Positions 46,913-58,080 of a DNA stretch of 64,000 bases are shown one piece after another (the stretch's first letter is position 1; each line of letters starts with the position of its first letter). The stretch comes from Pseudomonadota bacterium (GTDB lineage: Bacteria > Pseudomonadota > Gammaproteobacteria > Acidiferrobacterales > Acidiferrobacteraceae): assembly GCA_021841585.1 (NCBI GenBank), contig JAKBUS010000006.1, positions 1 to 64,000 on the forward strand, read 5' to 3'. Position numbers and translations under genes: made by a program. The notes under the pieces were generated by a model. It did no database searches. It was given only the letters and a program-made list of their open reading frames with translations, and was not told the origin of the DNA.

Positions 46913-47605
46913 ATGACTCTTCAGTATTTGATCCATCTCGCGAACTATTCGGATGGCGTGCTCTACCTCATGGTCGTGATTCTCACGATCGCGCTCGCGG
47001 TCATCATTGATCGCTCGTGGTATCTGCGGCGCACGCTGCTCGTGGGCAACAGTCTCGTCGAGCGGCTCGGCGCCCACAAGGAGATGACGCGTGCGCAGTT
47101 GGCGGCGCTGGCGGCCACCGCCCCCGGCCTTCCAGAGGCCGTCCTGCTCGATGTGGCGGCCCGCCACATGGGGGTCACGAGCGGCGAGCAGCTCGCCAAT
47201 CGGCTCGATGAGGCGACCCTCCGCCTGGCCCCGGCCCTCGACAAGCGTTTGTGGGTCCTCGATACCGTCGTGACCCTGGCGCCGCTCCTGGGGCTATTTG
47301 GGACCATCGTGGGCATGTTCCACGCGTTCTCCGTGCTGTCGGCGCCTGGACATGCCCCCACGGCCGTGACCGGCGGCATCGCCGATGCCCTAGTGGCCAC
47401 CGCCTCGGGGCTGTTCGTGGCGATGACCGGTCTGCTCGCCTTCAACGGCCTCAATAACAAGGTGCGCGTGGTCTTGCATCAGCTCGATATCGTCAAGACC
47501 ATGCTCTTGAATCGCATGGACGGCGCCCCGGTCAACATCGCCTCCGATGGCGAGCCCGCGGTCGACCACGGCACGTCCCGCGCGCGCATGGCGAAATCCT
47601 CATGA
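46913..47605 (+). CDS. exbB: ExbB/TolQ/MotA-family proton channel
   Basis: The 230-residue inner-membrane protein has three helices (about residues 15-35, 113-135 and 160-185). The channel segment is LGLFGTIVGMFHAFSVLSAP and the last helix is IADALVATASGLFVAMTGLL, typical of ExbB. The ATG at 46913 follows a GGAGG. It forms an exbB-exbD-tonB operon; exbD starts 4 bp before its end. Confidence 0.9.
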   Translation: MTLQYLIHLANYSDGVLYLMVVILTIALAVIIDRSWYLRRTLLVGNSLVERLGAHKEMTRAQLAALAATAPGLPEAVLLDVAARHMGVTSGEQLANRLDEATLRLAPALDKRLWVLDTVVTLAPLLGLFGTIVGMFHAFSVLSAPGHAPTAVTGGIADALVATASGLFVAMTGLLAFNGLNNKVRVVLHQLDIVKTMLLNRMDGAPVNIASDGEPAVDHGTSRARMAKSS

Positions 47606-48000
47606 GAATGCGGTATTTCGAGACCAAGAAAGGTCGCATCGAGCTGATCCCCATGATCGATGTGATGTTTTTCCTGTTGGTCTTTTTCATGATCCTGACC
47701 CTGCGCATGATCCCTGATCACGGTCTCGGGCTTGCCCTGCCACAGGCCAGCACCGCCAAGGTGCTCCCTCGGCCGCAGATCCTGATCAGTTTGACGGCGA
47801 ATGGGGTGGTGCATGTCCAGGGCCATGTCGTTGCGCGCTCCGCCTTGAAGAGCCTGCTGTCGCGGCGCGTGGGTGGACGGCGCGCGGATGTCACCATAGC
47901 GGCCGCCAAGAACGTGCCCTTTCAGGATTTCGTGGCGGTCATGAGCGCGGCACGCAAGGCCGGCGTGGCCAGCATCGGCATTGCCGCGCATCAGCGTTGA
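47602..48000 (+). CDS. exbD: ExbD/TolR-family protein
   Basis: The 132-residue protein has a single N-terminal helix with the essential Asp in IELIPMIDVMFFLLVFFMI (proton-coupling Asp in the DVMFFLL motif). A periplasmic alpha/beta domain with TIAAAKNVPFQDFVAVMSAAR follows. It pairs with ExbB to power TonB. Overlaps exbB by 4 bp. Confidence 0.92.
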   Translation: MRMRYFETKKGRIELIPMIDVMFFLLVFFMILTLRMIPDHGLGLALPQASTAKVLPRPQILISLTANGVVHVQGHVVARSALKSLLSRRVGGRRADVTIAAAKNVPFQDFVAVMSAARKAGVASIGIAAHQR

Positions 48001-48019
48001 TACGGACGGGAAGGGTCTC

Positions 48020-48724
48020 ATGAGTGCTTCATCGCTGCCTATCGTCTCGCCCATGCCCGAAAAGCGATTTTCGTTCCTGCGGGCGACGCTCTTGGCGGTG
48101 GCCCTCGAGGGGCTCTTGTTCGCAGGTCTCCTGGTCGTGGCGCATCCGCGGCCCAAGACCGTGGGCTTGCGCCGCAAACCCATGGCCGTGCACTTTGTCA
48201 CCCTGCCCAAGCCGCCTCCGCCGCACGTCCAGCCCAAGCCGCCTCCGCCGCGTCCGGTGGTCCGGCCGAAGCCCCAACCCACGCCGCCCAAGCCCCGACC
48301 GGTCGTGCATCATCGCCCGGTCCCGTTGCCGAGGCCCGTGAAGAAGATGCCGCCACCGAAGCCCAAGGTCGCGCCGCGTCCTACTCCGCCTCCACCCCCA
48401 CCGCCCTCCAAGGCGGTCGTGGCGCAGGCCGTCGATCGTTACGCGGTAATGCTGCGCGCGCGCATCCAGCAGGGGCTCGTGGTGCCGACGCGCGTGGCGG
48501 CGCTGCGATTGTCCGGTAAGGCCGTGGTGGCCTTCGAATTGACCCCCGCGGGCCAGCTGTTGTGGGCGCGCATCATGCGGTCGAGCGGCATCGGCGCGAT
48601 CAACCGGGCGGCTTTGGCGGCGGTACGGGATCGCAGCTACCCGGCGTTTACAAAGAGCATGCCCCACCGTCCGACGGTGTTTCGCGTGCGCGTGGGCTTA
48701 AACGACGGGCGGGATCGCTACTAG
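48020..48724 (+). CDS. tonB: TonB, proline-rich
   Basis: The 234-residue protein has a short cytoplasmic N-terminus, one membrane helix (about residues 19-40: LRATLLAVALEGLLFAGLLV) and a very Pro/Lys-rich linker (about 60-137) with PPP and PKP repeats. The TonB C-terminal domain follows (VDRYAVMLRARIQQGLVVPT...GKAVVAFELTPAGQLLWARI). It transduces exbBD energy to outer-membrane receptors; no receptor gene is adjacent. Its end overlaps the convergent pgl end by 4 bp. Confidence 0.9.
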   Translation: MSASSLPIVSPMPEKRFSFLRATLLAVALEGLLFAGLLVVAHPRPKTVGLRRKPMAVHFVTLPKPPPPHVQPKPPPPRPVVRPKPQPTPPKPRPVVHHRPVPLPRPVKKMPPPKPKVAPRPTPPPPPPPSKAVVAQAVDRYAVMLRARIQQGLVVPTRVAALRLSGKAVVAFELTPAGQLLWARIMRSSGIGAINRAALAAVRDRSYPAFTKSMPHRPTVFRVRVGLNDGRDRY

Positions 48725-49428
48725 GGAGTGGTGTTCGCGCACAGCGCCTGCCCGGCGGCGCGGTCCAGCCAAAACTCGACGGGCGCCTGAGCGATGAGCC
48801 GCGCAAGCGGGGTCTCGGCGCCGGGCGTCAGGCTCGCGCGCAAGGCATCCGCCTTGGCCGATCCGCACGCCAGGACGATGCGCCGCCGCGCTGCCGCCAA
48901 GGCCGGCAGGGTCAGGGTGACGCGGGCGATGCGATCCGCGGTCGCGGGCACCGCCTCGGCGATACGGGTGGTGACAAGCGGCATCCCGGGAAACAGTGAG
49001 GCGATATGGCCGTCCGGCCCGAAACCCAACAATACGATGTCGAGGGCCCGCCCCCCCGCCGCTGCGCGTCTCAGGAGGTCGTCGTACGCGTCCGCCGCCG
49101 CTTGCGCGCCTAGCTCGCCTTGGATGCGATGGATGAGCGCCCCAGGCGGGGCCTTTGCGAGCCACGGGAGATGGGCGAGACGATAGTTGCTGGCCGGGTC
49201 TTTCGGATCGACCGCACGCTCATCGCTGAAAAAGATCTCGAGGGCCTGCCAGGGGAGTGTGTCCGCGCGGCGCCCCAACTCCTCATACAGGCCGCGCGGG
49301 GTGGACCCGCCGGCGAGCGCCATGCGTAATGGCCGGGCATGGGCCCAGGCGGCCTGGATCTCGACCTCGAGTCGATCGGCGAGGGCGCGCGCCAGGGCCC
49401 GGTCGTCGTCGGCGATGGTAAAGATCAT
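48721..49428 (-). CDS. pgl: 6-phosphogluconolactonase
   Basis: This enzyme hydrolyses 6-phosphogluconolactone in the oxidative pentose phosphate pathway. It is 235 residues, with [38 protein letters not shown] and [19 protein letters not shown]. The ATG at 49428 overlaps the zwf stop as ATGA; an upstream ATG inside zwf is not needed. Confidence 0.94.
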   Translation of the reverse strand: MIFTIADDDRALARALADRLEVEIQAAWAHARPLRMALAGGSTPRGLYEELGRRADTLPWQALEIFFSDERAVDPKDPASNYRLAHLPWLAKAPPGALIHRIQGELGAQAAADAYDDLLRRAAAGGRALDIVLLGFGPDGHIASLFPGMPLVTTRIAEAVPATADRIARVTLTLPALAAARRRIVLACGSAKADALRASLTPGAETPLARLIAQAPVEFWLDRAAGQALCANTTP

Positions 49429-50942
49429 GATGATGGCACCGGCGGGTCGAGGGGGTGCCATGCGCGGCCGTCGGCGCGTATGAGCGCATCGGCCTCTTCA
49501 GGCCCGTCGCTGCCAGCCGCATAGTTCGGAAAGGCAGGGGCCGGATCTTGCGCCCAGGCATCGAGGATCGGGGTCACGAAGCGCCACGCCTCTTCGACCG
49601 AGTCGCGGCGCGCGAACAGCGCCGCGTATCCGCGCATGACGTCGGTCAGAAGCCGTTCATAGGCGAGCGGCATCTCCCCATCGTAATGATTGCCGTAAGT
49701 AAAACGCATGCGTGCATGGTCGACATGGGCCTCATTGCCGGGGGCCTTGATGCCAAAACCGAGGCTGATGCCCTCGTGGGGCTGAATGCGCAGTACCAGC
49801 CGGTTGGGCTCTATGCGCGAGCACACCTGGTCCTGCCCGAAGAGGCAAAACGGGATCTGACGGAACTGGATCACCACCTCTGTCGAGGAGTGCCGCAAGC
49901 CCTTGCCGGTGCGGATATAGAAGGGCACACCCTGCCAGCGCCAGTTGTCGACGAATACCCGCAGCGCCACATAGGTCGGGACCGAGGATTGGGGATCTAC
50001 CCCGGGCTCGGCCCGATAGGCCTTCAGCGCCCCATCCGTGCTCTCTCCATACTGGCCGCGCGCGGTGGCGGCGGCGACGTCCTCGCGACCGGTGAAACGC
50101 CGTAGGGCACGGAACACCTCGGTCTTTTTGTCGCGCACCGCGTCGGCATCGAAGGATAGGGGGGGCTCCATCGCCACCAGGCTCAAGACCTGCAGCAGAT
50201 GGTTTTGCACCATGTCGCGCAGGACACCGGTCTCTTCGTAGTAACCCCCGCGCCCCTCGATGCCCAAGGTCTCCGCGGCCGTGATCTGGACGTGGTCGAT
50301 GTGGATGCGGTTCCAGAGGGGCTCGAATATGGCGTTCGCGAACCGGAACACCAGGATGTTCTGGACGGTCTCCTTGCCGAGATAGTGATCGATCCGATAG
50401 ACCTGATCCTCGCGGAACACGCTGGCGATCTCATCGTTCAGGGCAATCGCACTGTCGAGGTCGCGGCCGAAGGGTTTTTCGACTATGAGGCGCGTAAACG
50501 GGTTGTCGTCGACCTTATTGATCATCTCCGCCCCCTGAAGCTGACGGACGAGTAGCGGATAGCTGCTCGGCAAGGTCGCGAGGTAGAAGACGCGGTTTCC
50601 CTGGGTGTCGTGGCGGTGGTCGATTTCGCGCAAGGACATGTTCAGCCGCTGGAACAAGGTCTGGTCGGTGAAATGCCCGGCCTCGTAATAGAGGCGCTCG
50701 GCGAAGCGCCGCCATTGTTCGTCATCCGGGGGGCTTGCGCAAAACGTGGTGCAGGCCTCGCGCATGAGTGTCCGGAACTGGTCGTGCGACAAGGGTCTTC
50801 GGCTCGCGCCCAGGATCGCGAAGCCCTTGGGGAGCAGGCCCTTGGCGTGGAGCCGAAAGAGCGCCGGCACGAGTTTGCGCCGGGCGAGATCGCCGGTGGC
50901 TCCGAATATGAGGAGTACGCAGGATTGTGGGACTTCTGTCAT
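49425..50942 (-). CDS. zwf: Glucose-6-phosphate 1-dehydrogenase
   Basis: The 505-residue product has the NADP fold [20 protein letters not shown], the catalytic [13 protein letters not shown] and the family C-terminal [17 protein letters not shown]. The ATG at 50942 is taken; the preceding in-frame codons are Arg/Pro-rich noise. With pgl it supplies NADPH and pentoses. gnd is not seen. It is divergent from rpe across 290 bp that contain a large hairpin. Confidence 0.96.
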   Translation of the reverse strand: MTEVPQSCVLLIFGATGDLARRKLVPALFRLHAKGLLPKGFAILGASRRPLSHDQFRTLMREACTTFCASPPDDEQWRRFAERLYYEAGHFTDQTLFQRLNMSLREIDHRHDTQGNRVFYLATLPSSYPLLVRQLQGAEMINKVDDNPFTRLIVEKPFGRDLDSAIALNDEIASVFREDQVYRIDHYLGKETVQNILVFRFANAIFEPLWNRIHIDHVQITAAETLGIEGRGGYYEETGVLRDMVQNHLLQVLSLVAMEPPLSFDADAVRDKKTEVFRALRRFTGREDVAAATARGQYGESTDGALKAYRAEPGVDPQSSVPTYVALRVFVDNWRWQGVPFYIRTGKGLRHSSTEVVIQFRQIPFCLFGQDQVCSRIEPNRLVLRIQPHEGISLGFGIKAPGNEAHVDHARMRFTYGNHYDGEMPLAYERLLTDVMRGYAALFARRDSVEEAWRFVTPILDAWAQDPAPAFPNYAAGSDGPEEADALIRADGRAWHPLDPPVPSS

Positions 50943-51054
50943 GGCTTGACCTCTGCCTTGGACGCCAGGGGGCGTCTGCCAGGACGCCGCATCCGGGTTC
51001 TCGTCATTGTGAACGGTCGGGCGTCGCGCGCGGCCCGCCGGCTGGGCGTATCGC

Positions 51055-51085
51055 CGCCCCGTCGGGCGGCTCGCCCGACGGGGCG
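51055..51085. repeat. Long perfect inverted repeat between zwf and rpe
   Basis: GCCCCGTCGGGCG and CGCCCGACGGGGC are perfect complements around a 3-nt loop, with one further closing pair (14 bp total). It lies about 113 bp upstream of zwf and 148 bp upstream of rpe. There is no T-run, so it is not an ordinary terminator. It could be a regulatory hairpin in one leader, an operator, or a short repeat unit found elsewhere in the genome. Confidence 0.6.
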
Positions 51086-51232
51086 CCAATGGGCCTCGGC
51101 CCGCACCGCCGGCCGGAACGCTTCCCTACCGGAACCATAGAGCAGCCTCGCGCCCACGTCGAGGGCTTGGCGCGGGTGCTGCAAATCGGCGCGCTATCGG
51201 GTACATTGCCGACTTTAGCTTTGGGGCCATGC

Positions 51233-51901
51233 ATGCGCGACTTCAAGATTGCACCTTCGATTCTTTCAGCCGACTTCGCCCGTCTCGGCGAGGAGGTCCA
51301 TTCCGTGCTGGCGGCGGGCGCGGACATCGTCCACTTCGATGTCATGGACAACCATTATGTGCCCAACCTGACGATAGGCCCACTGGTGTGCGAGGCCCTG
51401 CGCAAGAACGGGGTCAAGGCCGACATCGATGTGCATCTCATGGTCAAGCCCGTCGACCGCCTCATCCCGGATTTCGTGAAGGCCGGGGCGACCTACATCA
51501 CCTTCCATCCGGAGGCGAGCGAGCATATAGACCGCTCCTTGAGCCTCATCAAGGATAGCGGCTGCCGGTGTGGTCTCGTATTCAACCCCGCGACGCCCCT
51601 TTCCTATCTGGATTATGTCATGGACAAGGTCGATATGATCCTGATTATGTCGGTCAATCCCGGTTTCGGAGGCCAAAGTTTCATCCGTTCCTCGCTCGAC
51701 AAGCTGCGCGCGGTGCGCGCGCGTATCGATGCCAGCGGGCGTCCGATACGGCTCGAGATAGACGGCGGCGTGAAGATCGACAACATACGTGAGATCGCGG
51801 CCGCCGGCGCCGATACCTTCGTGGCCGGTTCTGCGATCTTCGGCACGCCCGACTATCGGGCCACCATTAACAAGATGCGTGAGGAGCTTGCGAAGGCATG
51901 A
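51233..51901 (+). CDS. rpe: Ribulose-phosphate 3-epimerase
   Basis: The 222-residue TIM-barrel metal enzyme has [55 protein letters not shown] and [12 protein letters not shown]. It links pentose phosphates to ribulose-5-phosphate for Prk. It overlaps gph by 4 bp. An in-frame ATG one codon block upstream (51229) is out of frame, so 51233 is used. Confidence 0.96.
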   Translation: MRDFKIAPSILSADFARLGEEVHSVLAAGADIVHFDVMDNHYVPNLTIGPLVCEALRKNGVKADIDVHLMVKPVDRLIPDFVKAGATYITFHPEASEHIDRSLSLIKDSGCRCGLVFNPATPLSYLDYVMDKVDMILIMSVNPGFGGQSFIRSSLDKLRAVRARIDASGRPIRLEIDGGVKIDNIREIAAAGADTFVAGSAIFGTPDYRATINKMREELAKA

Positions 51902-52605
51902 CCACCTTCCCGCTGGCGGCGCTCCTGTTTGATCTGGACGGTACTTTGGTCGATACCGCCCCCGATCTTGCCGATGCCGCCAATCACATGCTGACAAGGC
52001 TCGGGCGTCCACCGCGCGACGAGGCGACCGTGAGCGGGTGGATCGGGGATGGGGTGCCGCGGCTCATCAAGAGGGCCTTGACGGGCGAGCGCCTCGGCGA
52101 GCCTGATGCGGCGCTCTTCGAGGAGGCGCAGGCCCTCTATGACGCCTATTACGAGACCCATGTCGCTGATCGCAGCCGCCTGTATCCGGGCGTCGCTCGG
52201 ACCCTGGCGGACCTGCGCGCCGAGGGGTTCCGCATGGCCTGCGTCACTAACAAGGCCGGGCGTTTCGCGCGCCCCTTGTTGCAGGCCGTGGGTATCGCGG
52301 ACTATTTCGATGCCGTGCTTTGCGGCGATGAGCTTGCGCGCACGAAGCCCGACCCCCTGCCGCTCGTGACGGCCTGCGAGCGCCTGGGCGTCGCTTGTGA
52401 CGGCGCGGCGTTGGTGGGGGATTCCGGAAACGATATGCGCGCGGCGAAGGCCGCCGGCATGCCGGCACTGGCGGTCGCTTACGGTTATCACCACGGCGTC
52501 GACCTCTTGGGGCTTGGCGCCGCGGCCGTGGTCCCGACGTTCGACGGCGTCCGGAATTTCCTTCGCTTCGAGGGGCGCTTCTTGCGCGCGAAGGCCCTGC
52601 CATGA
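51898..52605 (+). CDS. gph: Phosphoglycolate phosphatase
   Basis: The 235-residue HAD phosphatase has the nucleophile motif [31 protein letters not shown] and [14 protein letters not shown]. It removes 2-phosphoglycolate, the oxygenase by-product of RuBisCO, as well as that from DNA repair. rpe-gph followed by trpE is a common proteobacterial order. Confidence 0.92.
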   Translation: MTTFPLAALLFDLDGTLVDTAPDLADAANHMLTRLGRPPRDEATVSGWIGDGVPRLIKRALTGERLGEPDAALFEEAQALYDAYYETHVADRSRLYPGVARTLADLRAEGFRMACVTNKAGRFARPLLQAVGIADYFDAVLCGDELARTKPDPLPLVTACERLGVACDGAALVGDSGNDMRAAKAAGMPALAVAYGYHHGVDLLGLGAAAVVPTFDGVRNFLRFEGRFLRAKALP

Positions 52606-52674
52606 CAGGCCTCGGCCGTCGATGGCGCCTTAAGGGAACGATGACCATCCCGTACCCCTTGAGGAATCACTATC

Positions 52675-54209
52675 ATGCCAGAAAAGAGCCGTTTGAGATT
52701 TGATGCCGTGGGCGGCCGTTTCGCCCCCGTCATTCGCGAGGTACCCGCCGACCTTGATACCCCGTTGAGTTGTTACCTGAAGCTCGCGCAGGGCCGGTAT
52801 TCTTATTTGCTCGAGTCCGTCCATGGTGGCGAGAAGTGGGGCCGATATTCCCTGATCGGCCTGCCCGCGCGGATCTGCCTGCGCGTGTTCGGGCGCGAGG
52901 CGACCGTCGAGCGTGACGGGGTCGCGATCGAGCGGGGGCGGACCGAGGACATCCTGGCCACGGTGCGGGCCTTCAAGGCGCGTTTCGAGGTGTTGCCGGA
53001 TGCGGCCCTCCCGAAGTTTCATGGGGGACTGGTCGGGTATTTCGGATACGAGACGATTCGCCACATCGAGCCGACCTTAGGCGAAAACCCGAAGCCCGAC
53101 GAGATCGGTGGCCCCGATACCTTGTTCCTGGTGAGCGAGGAGGTGGTCATTTTCGATAACCTGCGCGGCACCTTGTCCTTGGTCGTGCACGTCGATATCG
53201 CCGAAGGCGAGGCCGGCCGCTCGCGCGCCGAGCGGCGCCTCGATGAGCTCGAGAGGGCCCTGCACGAGCCCATCGCCACGCCGATGCCCCACCCCGGATC
53301 GTTGCGGGCCGTGCGCGAGGAGGACTTTGTTTCGGGGTTCACGCAGGCGGGTTTCGAGGCGGCGGTCGAGCGTTCGCGTGAATATATCGCCGCCGGCGAT
53401 ATCATGCAGGTGGCGCTGTCGCAGAGGCTTTCGGTGCCGGCGGCCTTCACTCCGCTCGATCTGTATCGGGCGTTGCGCCGCATCAATCCCTCGCCCTACA
53501 TGTACCTGTTCGATCTCGGCGAATTTCATGTCGTCGGCTCATCGCCCGAGATCTTGGCCAAACTCGAAGGCCGCGAGGTGGCGGTGCGGCCGATCGCCGG
53601 CACCCGTCCACGCAGCCAGGACGCGCAGAAGGATGCGGCGTTGGCCGCCGAGCTCCTGGCGGACCCCAAGGAGAGGGCCGAGCATGTCATGCTCGTCGAT
53701 CTGGGGCGCAACGACGTCGGGCGCGTGGCTGAAACCGGGAGCGTGGCGGTGAGTGATTGCATGACCATAGAGCGCTATTCGCACGTCATGCACCTCGTCT
53801 CGCACGTCACCGGGCGCTTGCGCCCAGGTCTCGACGCCTTCGATGTCCTGCGCGCGACGTTCCCGGCGGGGACCTTGACCGGCGCCCCCAAGGTGCGCGC
53901 CATGGAGATCATAGACGAGCTGGAGCCGGTGCGGCGCGGGCTTTATGCCGGGGCCGTCGGCTACATCGGTTGGAACGGCAATATGGACATGGCCATCGCC
54001 ATTCGCACCGCGGTGGTGCGCAACGGCCGGTTGTTCCTGCAGGTCGGTGCCGGGATCGTGGCGGACTCGGTCCCCGAGCGTGAGTGGGAGGAGACCATGA
54101 ACAAGGCGCGGGCCATGATCAAGGCCGCTGAACTCGCTGCATCGGGCTTTGGATCGCGCGACAAGACCCATGATGAGAAGGTCGCGGCATCGCCCAAGGC
54201 AGGTAACCC

Positions 54210-54213
<4 letters not shown>
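52675..54213 (+). CDS. trpE: Anthranilate synthase component I
   Basis: The 512-residue chorismate-utilising enzyme has [40 protein letters not shown], the active-site stretch [33 protein letters not shown] and [20 protein letters not shown]. The first step of tryptophan synthesis is made with TrpG. No leader-peptide attenuator with Trp codons is seen in the 69 bp upstream. It overlaps trpG by 4 bp. Confidence 0.96.
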
Positions 54214-54781
<568 letters not shown>

Positions 54782-54785
<4 letters not shown>

Positions 54786-55810
54786 GCGCCCTGACGAGCG
54801 CCATAGCGCGGCTGGCCGCCGGGGATGACCTCCATGCCGCGGAAATGAAGGAGGCCTTGTCGGTAGTCATGAGCGGGGAGGGGACGCCGGCGCAGATCGG
54901 CGCCCTGCTCATGGGCTTGCGCATGAAGGGCGAGACGGTCGAGGAGATCGTGGCCGCGGCTGAGGTGCTGCGCGATCTGTCCACCCCGGTGACGGTTGCC
55001 GACACCGGCCACCTGATCGATACCTGCGGGACCGGGGGCGATGGGGCGTCGACGTTCAATATCTCGACTGCCACCGCGCTCGTGTGCGCGTGCGCGGGCG
55101 CTAAGGTCGCCAAGCACGGCAATCGATCCGTGTCGAGCCGATCCGGTAGCGCCGATGTACTCGAGGCCGCGGGTGCTGTGCTCACCCTCACCCCGGCACA
55201 GGTGGCGCTGTGCATCGAGCGTGTCGGCGTAGGCTTTCTGTTTGCCCCACGTCACCACGAGGCGATGCGTCATGCCGCCGGCCCGCGCCGCGAGCTCGGC
55301 ATACGCACCCTCTTCAATATGCTCGGGCCGCTCACCAATCCGGCGCGTGCCCCGCGCCAGCTCGTCGGGGTGTTCTCCAGCAAGCTGCTCGAACCGTTCG
55401 CATGCGCGCTTGCCGCGCTTGGCGGCCGTCATGCCTTGGTGGTGCACTCCGATGATGGTTTGGATGAGATCAGTCCGGCGGCGGCCACCGAGGTGTGCGA
55501 GATGAGAGACGGGGTGCTGAGCCGTTATCGGATCGCGCCCGCCGATTTTGGGTTGCCGGCCGCAGGACTCGATGCCCTCAAGGTAGATTCGGCGGCGGCG
55601 AGCCTCGATGTGCTAAGGCGGGTGCTCTCGGGGCGCGACCACGGGCCGGCCACCGTGGCTGTCATCATGAACGCTGGGGCGGCCCTGTATGTAGCCGGCT
55701 TGGCCGCCGATATCGCATCCGGCGTGGCGGGCGCGCGGGCCTTGTTGCAAGACGCGCGACCGGCCGCCAAGCTCGACGAATTCGTGGCCTTTACACAGGG
55801 CCTCGCGTGA
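54782..55810 (+). CDS. trpD: Anthranilate phosphoribosyltransferase
   Basis: The 342-residue product has the PRPP motif [50 protein letters not shown] and [14 protein letters not shown]. It starts at a GTG in the trpG stop overlap. It adds ribose-phosphate to anthranilate. Confidence 0.95.
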
Positions 55811-56619
55811 ACGGGGTGTTGGCACGAATCCTGGCCGACAAGCGCGCCGAGGTAGCAGCCGCGCGTGCGCGCGTAGGTCTTGCCGAGCTCGAGGCGCGCA
55901 TCGCGAGCGGCGCGCCCGCGCGCGGCTTCGTGGCCTCGCTCATGCGCACCGTGGCGCGCGGCCGGCCGGCGGTGATCGCGGAGATGAAGCGCGCCTCGCC
56001 CAGCCGCGGCCTGCTGCGCCGGGATCTGGATCCCGCCGCCGTGGCGCGCGCCTATGAACGCGCCGGCGCCTCGGCGCTTTCGGTGCTGACCGATGCGGGC
56101 CATTTTGGGGCGCATGCCGACGACCTTAGGTGCGCCCGCGAGGCCTGCGCGCTGCCGGTGTTGCGCAAGGATTTCATGGTGGATCGCTATCAGATCGCCG
56201 AATCGCGGGCGATGGGCGCCGATTGCGTGCTGCTGATCGTGGCGGCCTTACCCCCGGGGGAGCTCGAGGAACTGTATGCCGCCTCCCAGACTTACGGCCT
56301 GGATGCCCTGATCGAGGTCCATGACGCCGACGAGCTCGAGCGTGCCTTGGCGTTGCCGGGCGGCCTTCTTGGCATCAACAACCGCGATCTGCGCACCTTT
56401 GTCACGACCATAGATCGGACACTGGAGCTGGTAGGGTTTGTGCCGCCCGAGCGTCTTGTCATAACGGAGAGCGGGATTCTCGGGCGCGACGAGGTCAGGC
56501 GTCTCAAGGCTGCCGGGTTGCGCGGTTTTTTGGTGGGCGAGGCCTTCATGGTGGCCGCGGATCCGGGTGCGCGGCTTGCGGAATTGTTTGAGGAGCGGGT
56601 TGATGAAAGCAGTCGTTGA
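55807..56619 (+). CDS. trpC: Indole-3-glycerol phosphate synthase
   Basis: The 270-residue TIM barrel has LARILADKRAEVAAAR, VIAEMKRASPSRGLLR, ALSVLTDAGHFGAHADDL, VLRKDFMVDRYQI and LVITESGILGRDEV. It is monofunctional, without a TrpF half. The GTG at 55807 overlaps the trpD stop; an earlier start in that frame would run through trpD. The end overlaps the OsmC-like gene by 17 bp. Confidence 0.95.
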   Translation: MNGVLARILADKRAEVAAARARVGLAELEARIASGAPARGFVASLMRTVARGRPAVIAEMKRASPSRGLLRRDLDPAAVARAYERAGASALSVLTDAGHFGAHADDLRCAREACALPVLRKDFMVDRYQIAESRAMGADCVLLIVAALPPGELEELYAASQTYGLDALIEVHDADELERALALPGGLLGINNRDLRTFVTTIDRTLELVGFVPPERLVITESGILGRDEVRRLKAAGLRGFLVGEAFMVAADPGARLAELFEERVDESSR

Positions 56620-57022
56620 GTGGGATGGGGGGGCCGCATTCACGGCCACCACCGAGAGCGGCCACCGGATCGCGATGGACGGGCCGCCGGATCACGGGGG
56701 ACGCAATCTGGGACCCAGGCCGACGGAGCTCGTGTTGGCGGGCATGGGCGGCTGCACATCTTTTGATGTCGTCCACATTCTGCGCAAGGGGCGCGCCGAC
56801 GTGCGCGCCTGCAGCGCCCGCATCGAGGCCGAGCGCGCTGGAGAGGACCCCAAGGTGTTTACACGCATGCATGTGCACTTCGTGGTGAGCGGCCGGGAAT
56901 TGAAGGAGGCGGCCGTGGAGCGGGCGATCCGCCTGTCGGCCGAGAAATATTGCTCGGTGTCGATCATGCTCGGCAAGACCGCCGAGATCAGCCATTCCTT
57001 CGAGATCGTGGATGTCGAATAG
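56603..57022 (+). CDS. OsmC-family protein
   Basis: The 139-residue peroxidase-fold protein has the first family Cys in LAGMGGCTSFDVVHIL and the second in LSAEKYCSVSIMLGKTA, spaced as in OsmC/YhfA. It probably detoxifies organic hydroperoxides or uses another thiol substrate. It starts within the last codons of trpC and overlaps the VOC gene by 11 bp. Pseudomonas has a similar gene near trpC, with vfr between; no crp/vfr is seen here. Confidence 0.88.
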   Translation: MKAVVEWDGGAAFTATTESGHRIAMDGPPDHGGRNLGPRPTELVLAGMGGCTSFDVVHILRKGRADVRACSARIEAERAGEDPKVFTRMHVHFVVSGRELKEAAVERAIRLSAEKYCSVSIMLGKTAEISHSFEIVDVE

Positions 57023-57419
57023 CGGCGCGCCGCAGCGCCCAGCCGTGCGCTTGAACCACGTAGCGCTCGTGTGCGCGGATCTCGAGGCCTGCGAGGCCTT
57101 CTATGTCCGGGTCCTCGGGCTTAGCGTGGTATGGCGGCCAGATCCCGACAATGTCTATCTCTCCTCGGGTTCTGACAACCTCGCCCTGCATCGTGGCGCC
57201 CCGCAACCGGGAGGCGCCCTTGATCACATCGGATTCTCGGTAGCGGGCGCGGAGGACGTGGACGTCTGGCACGAACGGCTGCGCGCGGCACAAGTGCCGA
57301 TCACGGCCGCCCCGCGCACGCATCGGGATGGGTCCCGCAGCCTCTATTGCAGGGATCCCGAGGGTACGCTCGTGCAGCTGATCTTCCTACCCCCGCAGGC
57401 CCTGAATCCGGCGCTCTAA
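57012..57419 (+). CDS. VOC-superfamily (glyoxalase-like) protein
   Basis: The 135-residue metal-dependent fold has LNHVALVCADLEACEAFYVR (metal His), ALDHIGFSVAGAEDVDVWHE and LYCRDPEGTLVQLIFL, the paired beta-alpha-beta modules of glyoxalase/dioxygenase/fosfomycin-resistance proteins. The substrate is unknown. It ends the trp-osmC run and is convergent with coq7 14 bp away. Confidence 0.85.
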   Translation: MSNSGAPQRPAVRLNHVALVCADLEACEAFYVRVLGLSVVWRPDPDNVYLSSGSDNLALHRGAPQPGGALDHIGFSVAGAEDVDVWHERLRAAQVPITAAPRTHRDGSRSLYCRDPEGTLVQLIFLPPQALNPAL

Positions 57420-57433
57420 ATAGGTCAAGGCCC

Positions 57434-58069
57434 CTAAATCCAGAACGCGGTCTTGGTCATGACGCGCGCCGCCAGCCGCATCGCGAGCGGTGCCGGCCAC
57501 GGCAGGGGGCGCCCCCCGGCCTCCATGGCCGAGGCCGCGTGCCGCGCCTCGTCGGCGGCCATGTGTTCTATGATCGCCCGGGTCTTTTGGTCGGTGGCCG
57601 GAAGCTTGGCGAGGTGGCCTTGCAGATGGGTGATGACCTGCCGCTCGGTCTCGGCCACAAAGCCCAGGCTGACCGTGTCGCCGAATAGCGCCGTGGTCGC
57701 CCCTATGGCGAAGGACCCCAGATACCAGACGGGCGTGAGATAGCTCTTGTGCGTCTTCAGTTCCTTGATGCGCGCCCCCGTCCAGTGGAGGTGTTGAAGC
57801 TCGTCACGACCGGCCGCGCGCAGGGTGTCGTAGGCATGCGCATCCCGGGCGCACAAGGCGTGCCCTTGGTAGAGCGCTTGCGCTGCGATCTCGCCCGCGT
57901 GGTTCACGCGCATGAGCCGCCCCCCAAGCACGCGTTCTTCGGGCGACAGCCCCTCTTGTTCCCGCGGCACGGTCTCGGGGTAGGGGTCTGCCGGGGGCGG
58001 CATGAGCACCGACCTCAGGCCCTGATCAAGCTGGTCGATGATGCGGTCGAGGCGGCTCAATGTTCTCAT
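57434..58069 (-). CDS. coq7: Coq7-type demethoxyubiquinone hydroxylase
   Basis: The 211-residue di-iron monooxygenase hydroxylates the ubiquinone ring. Di-iron ligands are seen in VNHAGEIAAQALYQGH, DELQHLHW and DEARHAASAME, with a membrane-associated hydrophobic stretch (SFAIGATTALFGDTVSLGFV). It marks ubiquinone as the respiratory quinone. The ATG at 58069 is chosen over one six codons upstream. Confidence 0.92.
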   Translation of the reverse strand: MRTLSRLDRIIDQLDQGLRSVLMPPPADPYPETVPREQEGLSPEERVLGGRLMRVNHAGEIAAQALYQGHALCARDAHAYDTLRAAGRDELQHLHWTGARIKELKTHKSYLTPVWYLGSFAIGATTALFGDTVSLGFVAETERQVITHLQGHLAKLPATDQKTRAIIEHMAADEARHAASAMEAGGRPLPWPAPLAMRLAARVMTKTAFWI

Positions 58070-58080
58070 GGCCTGACACT

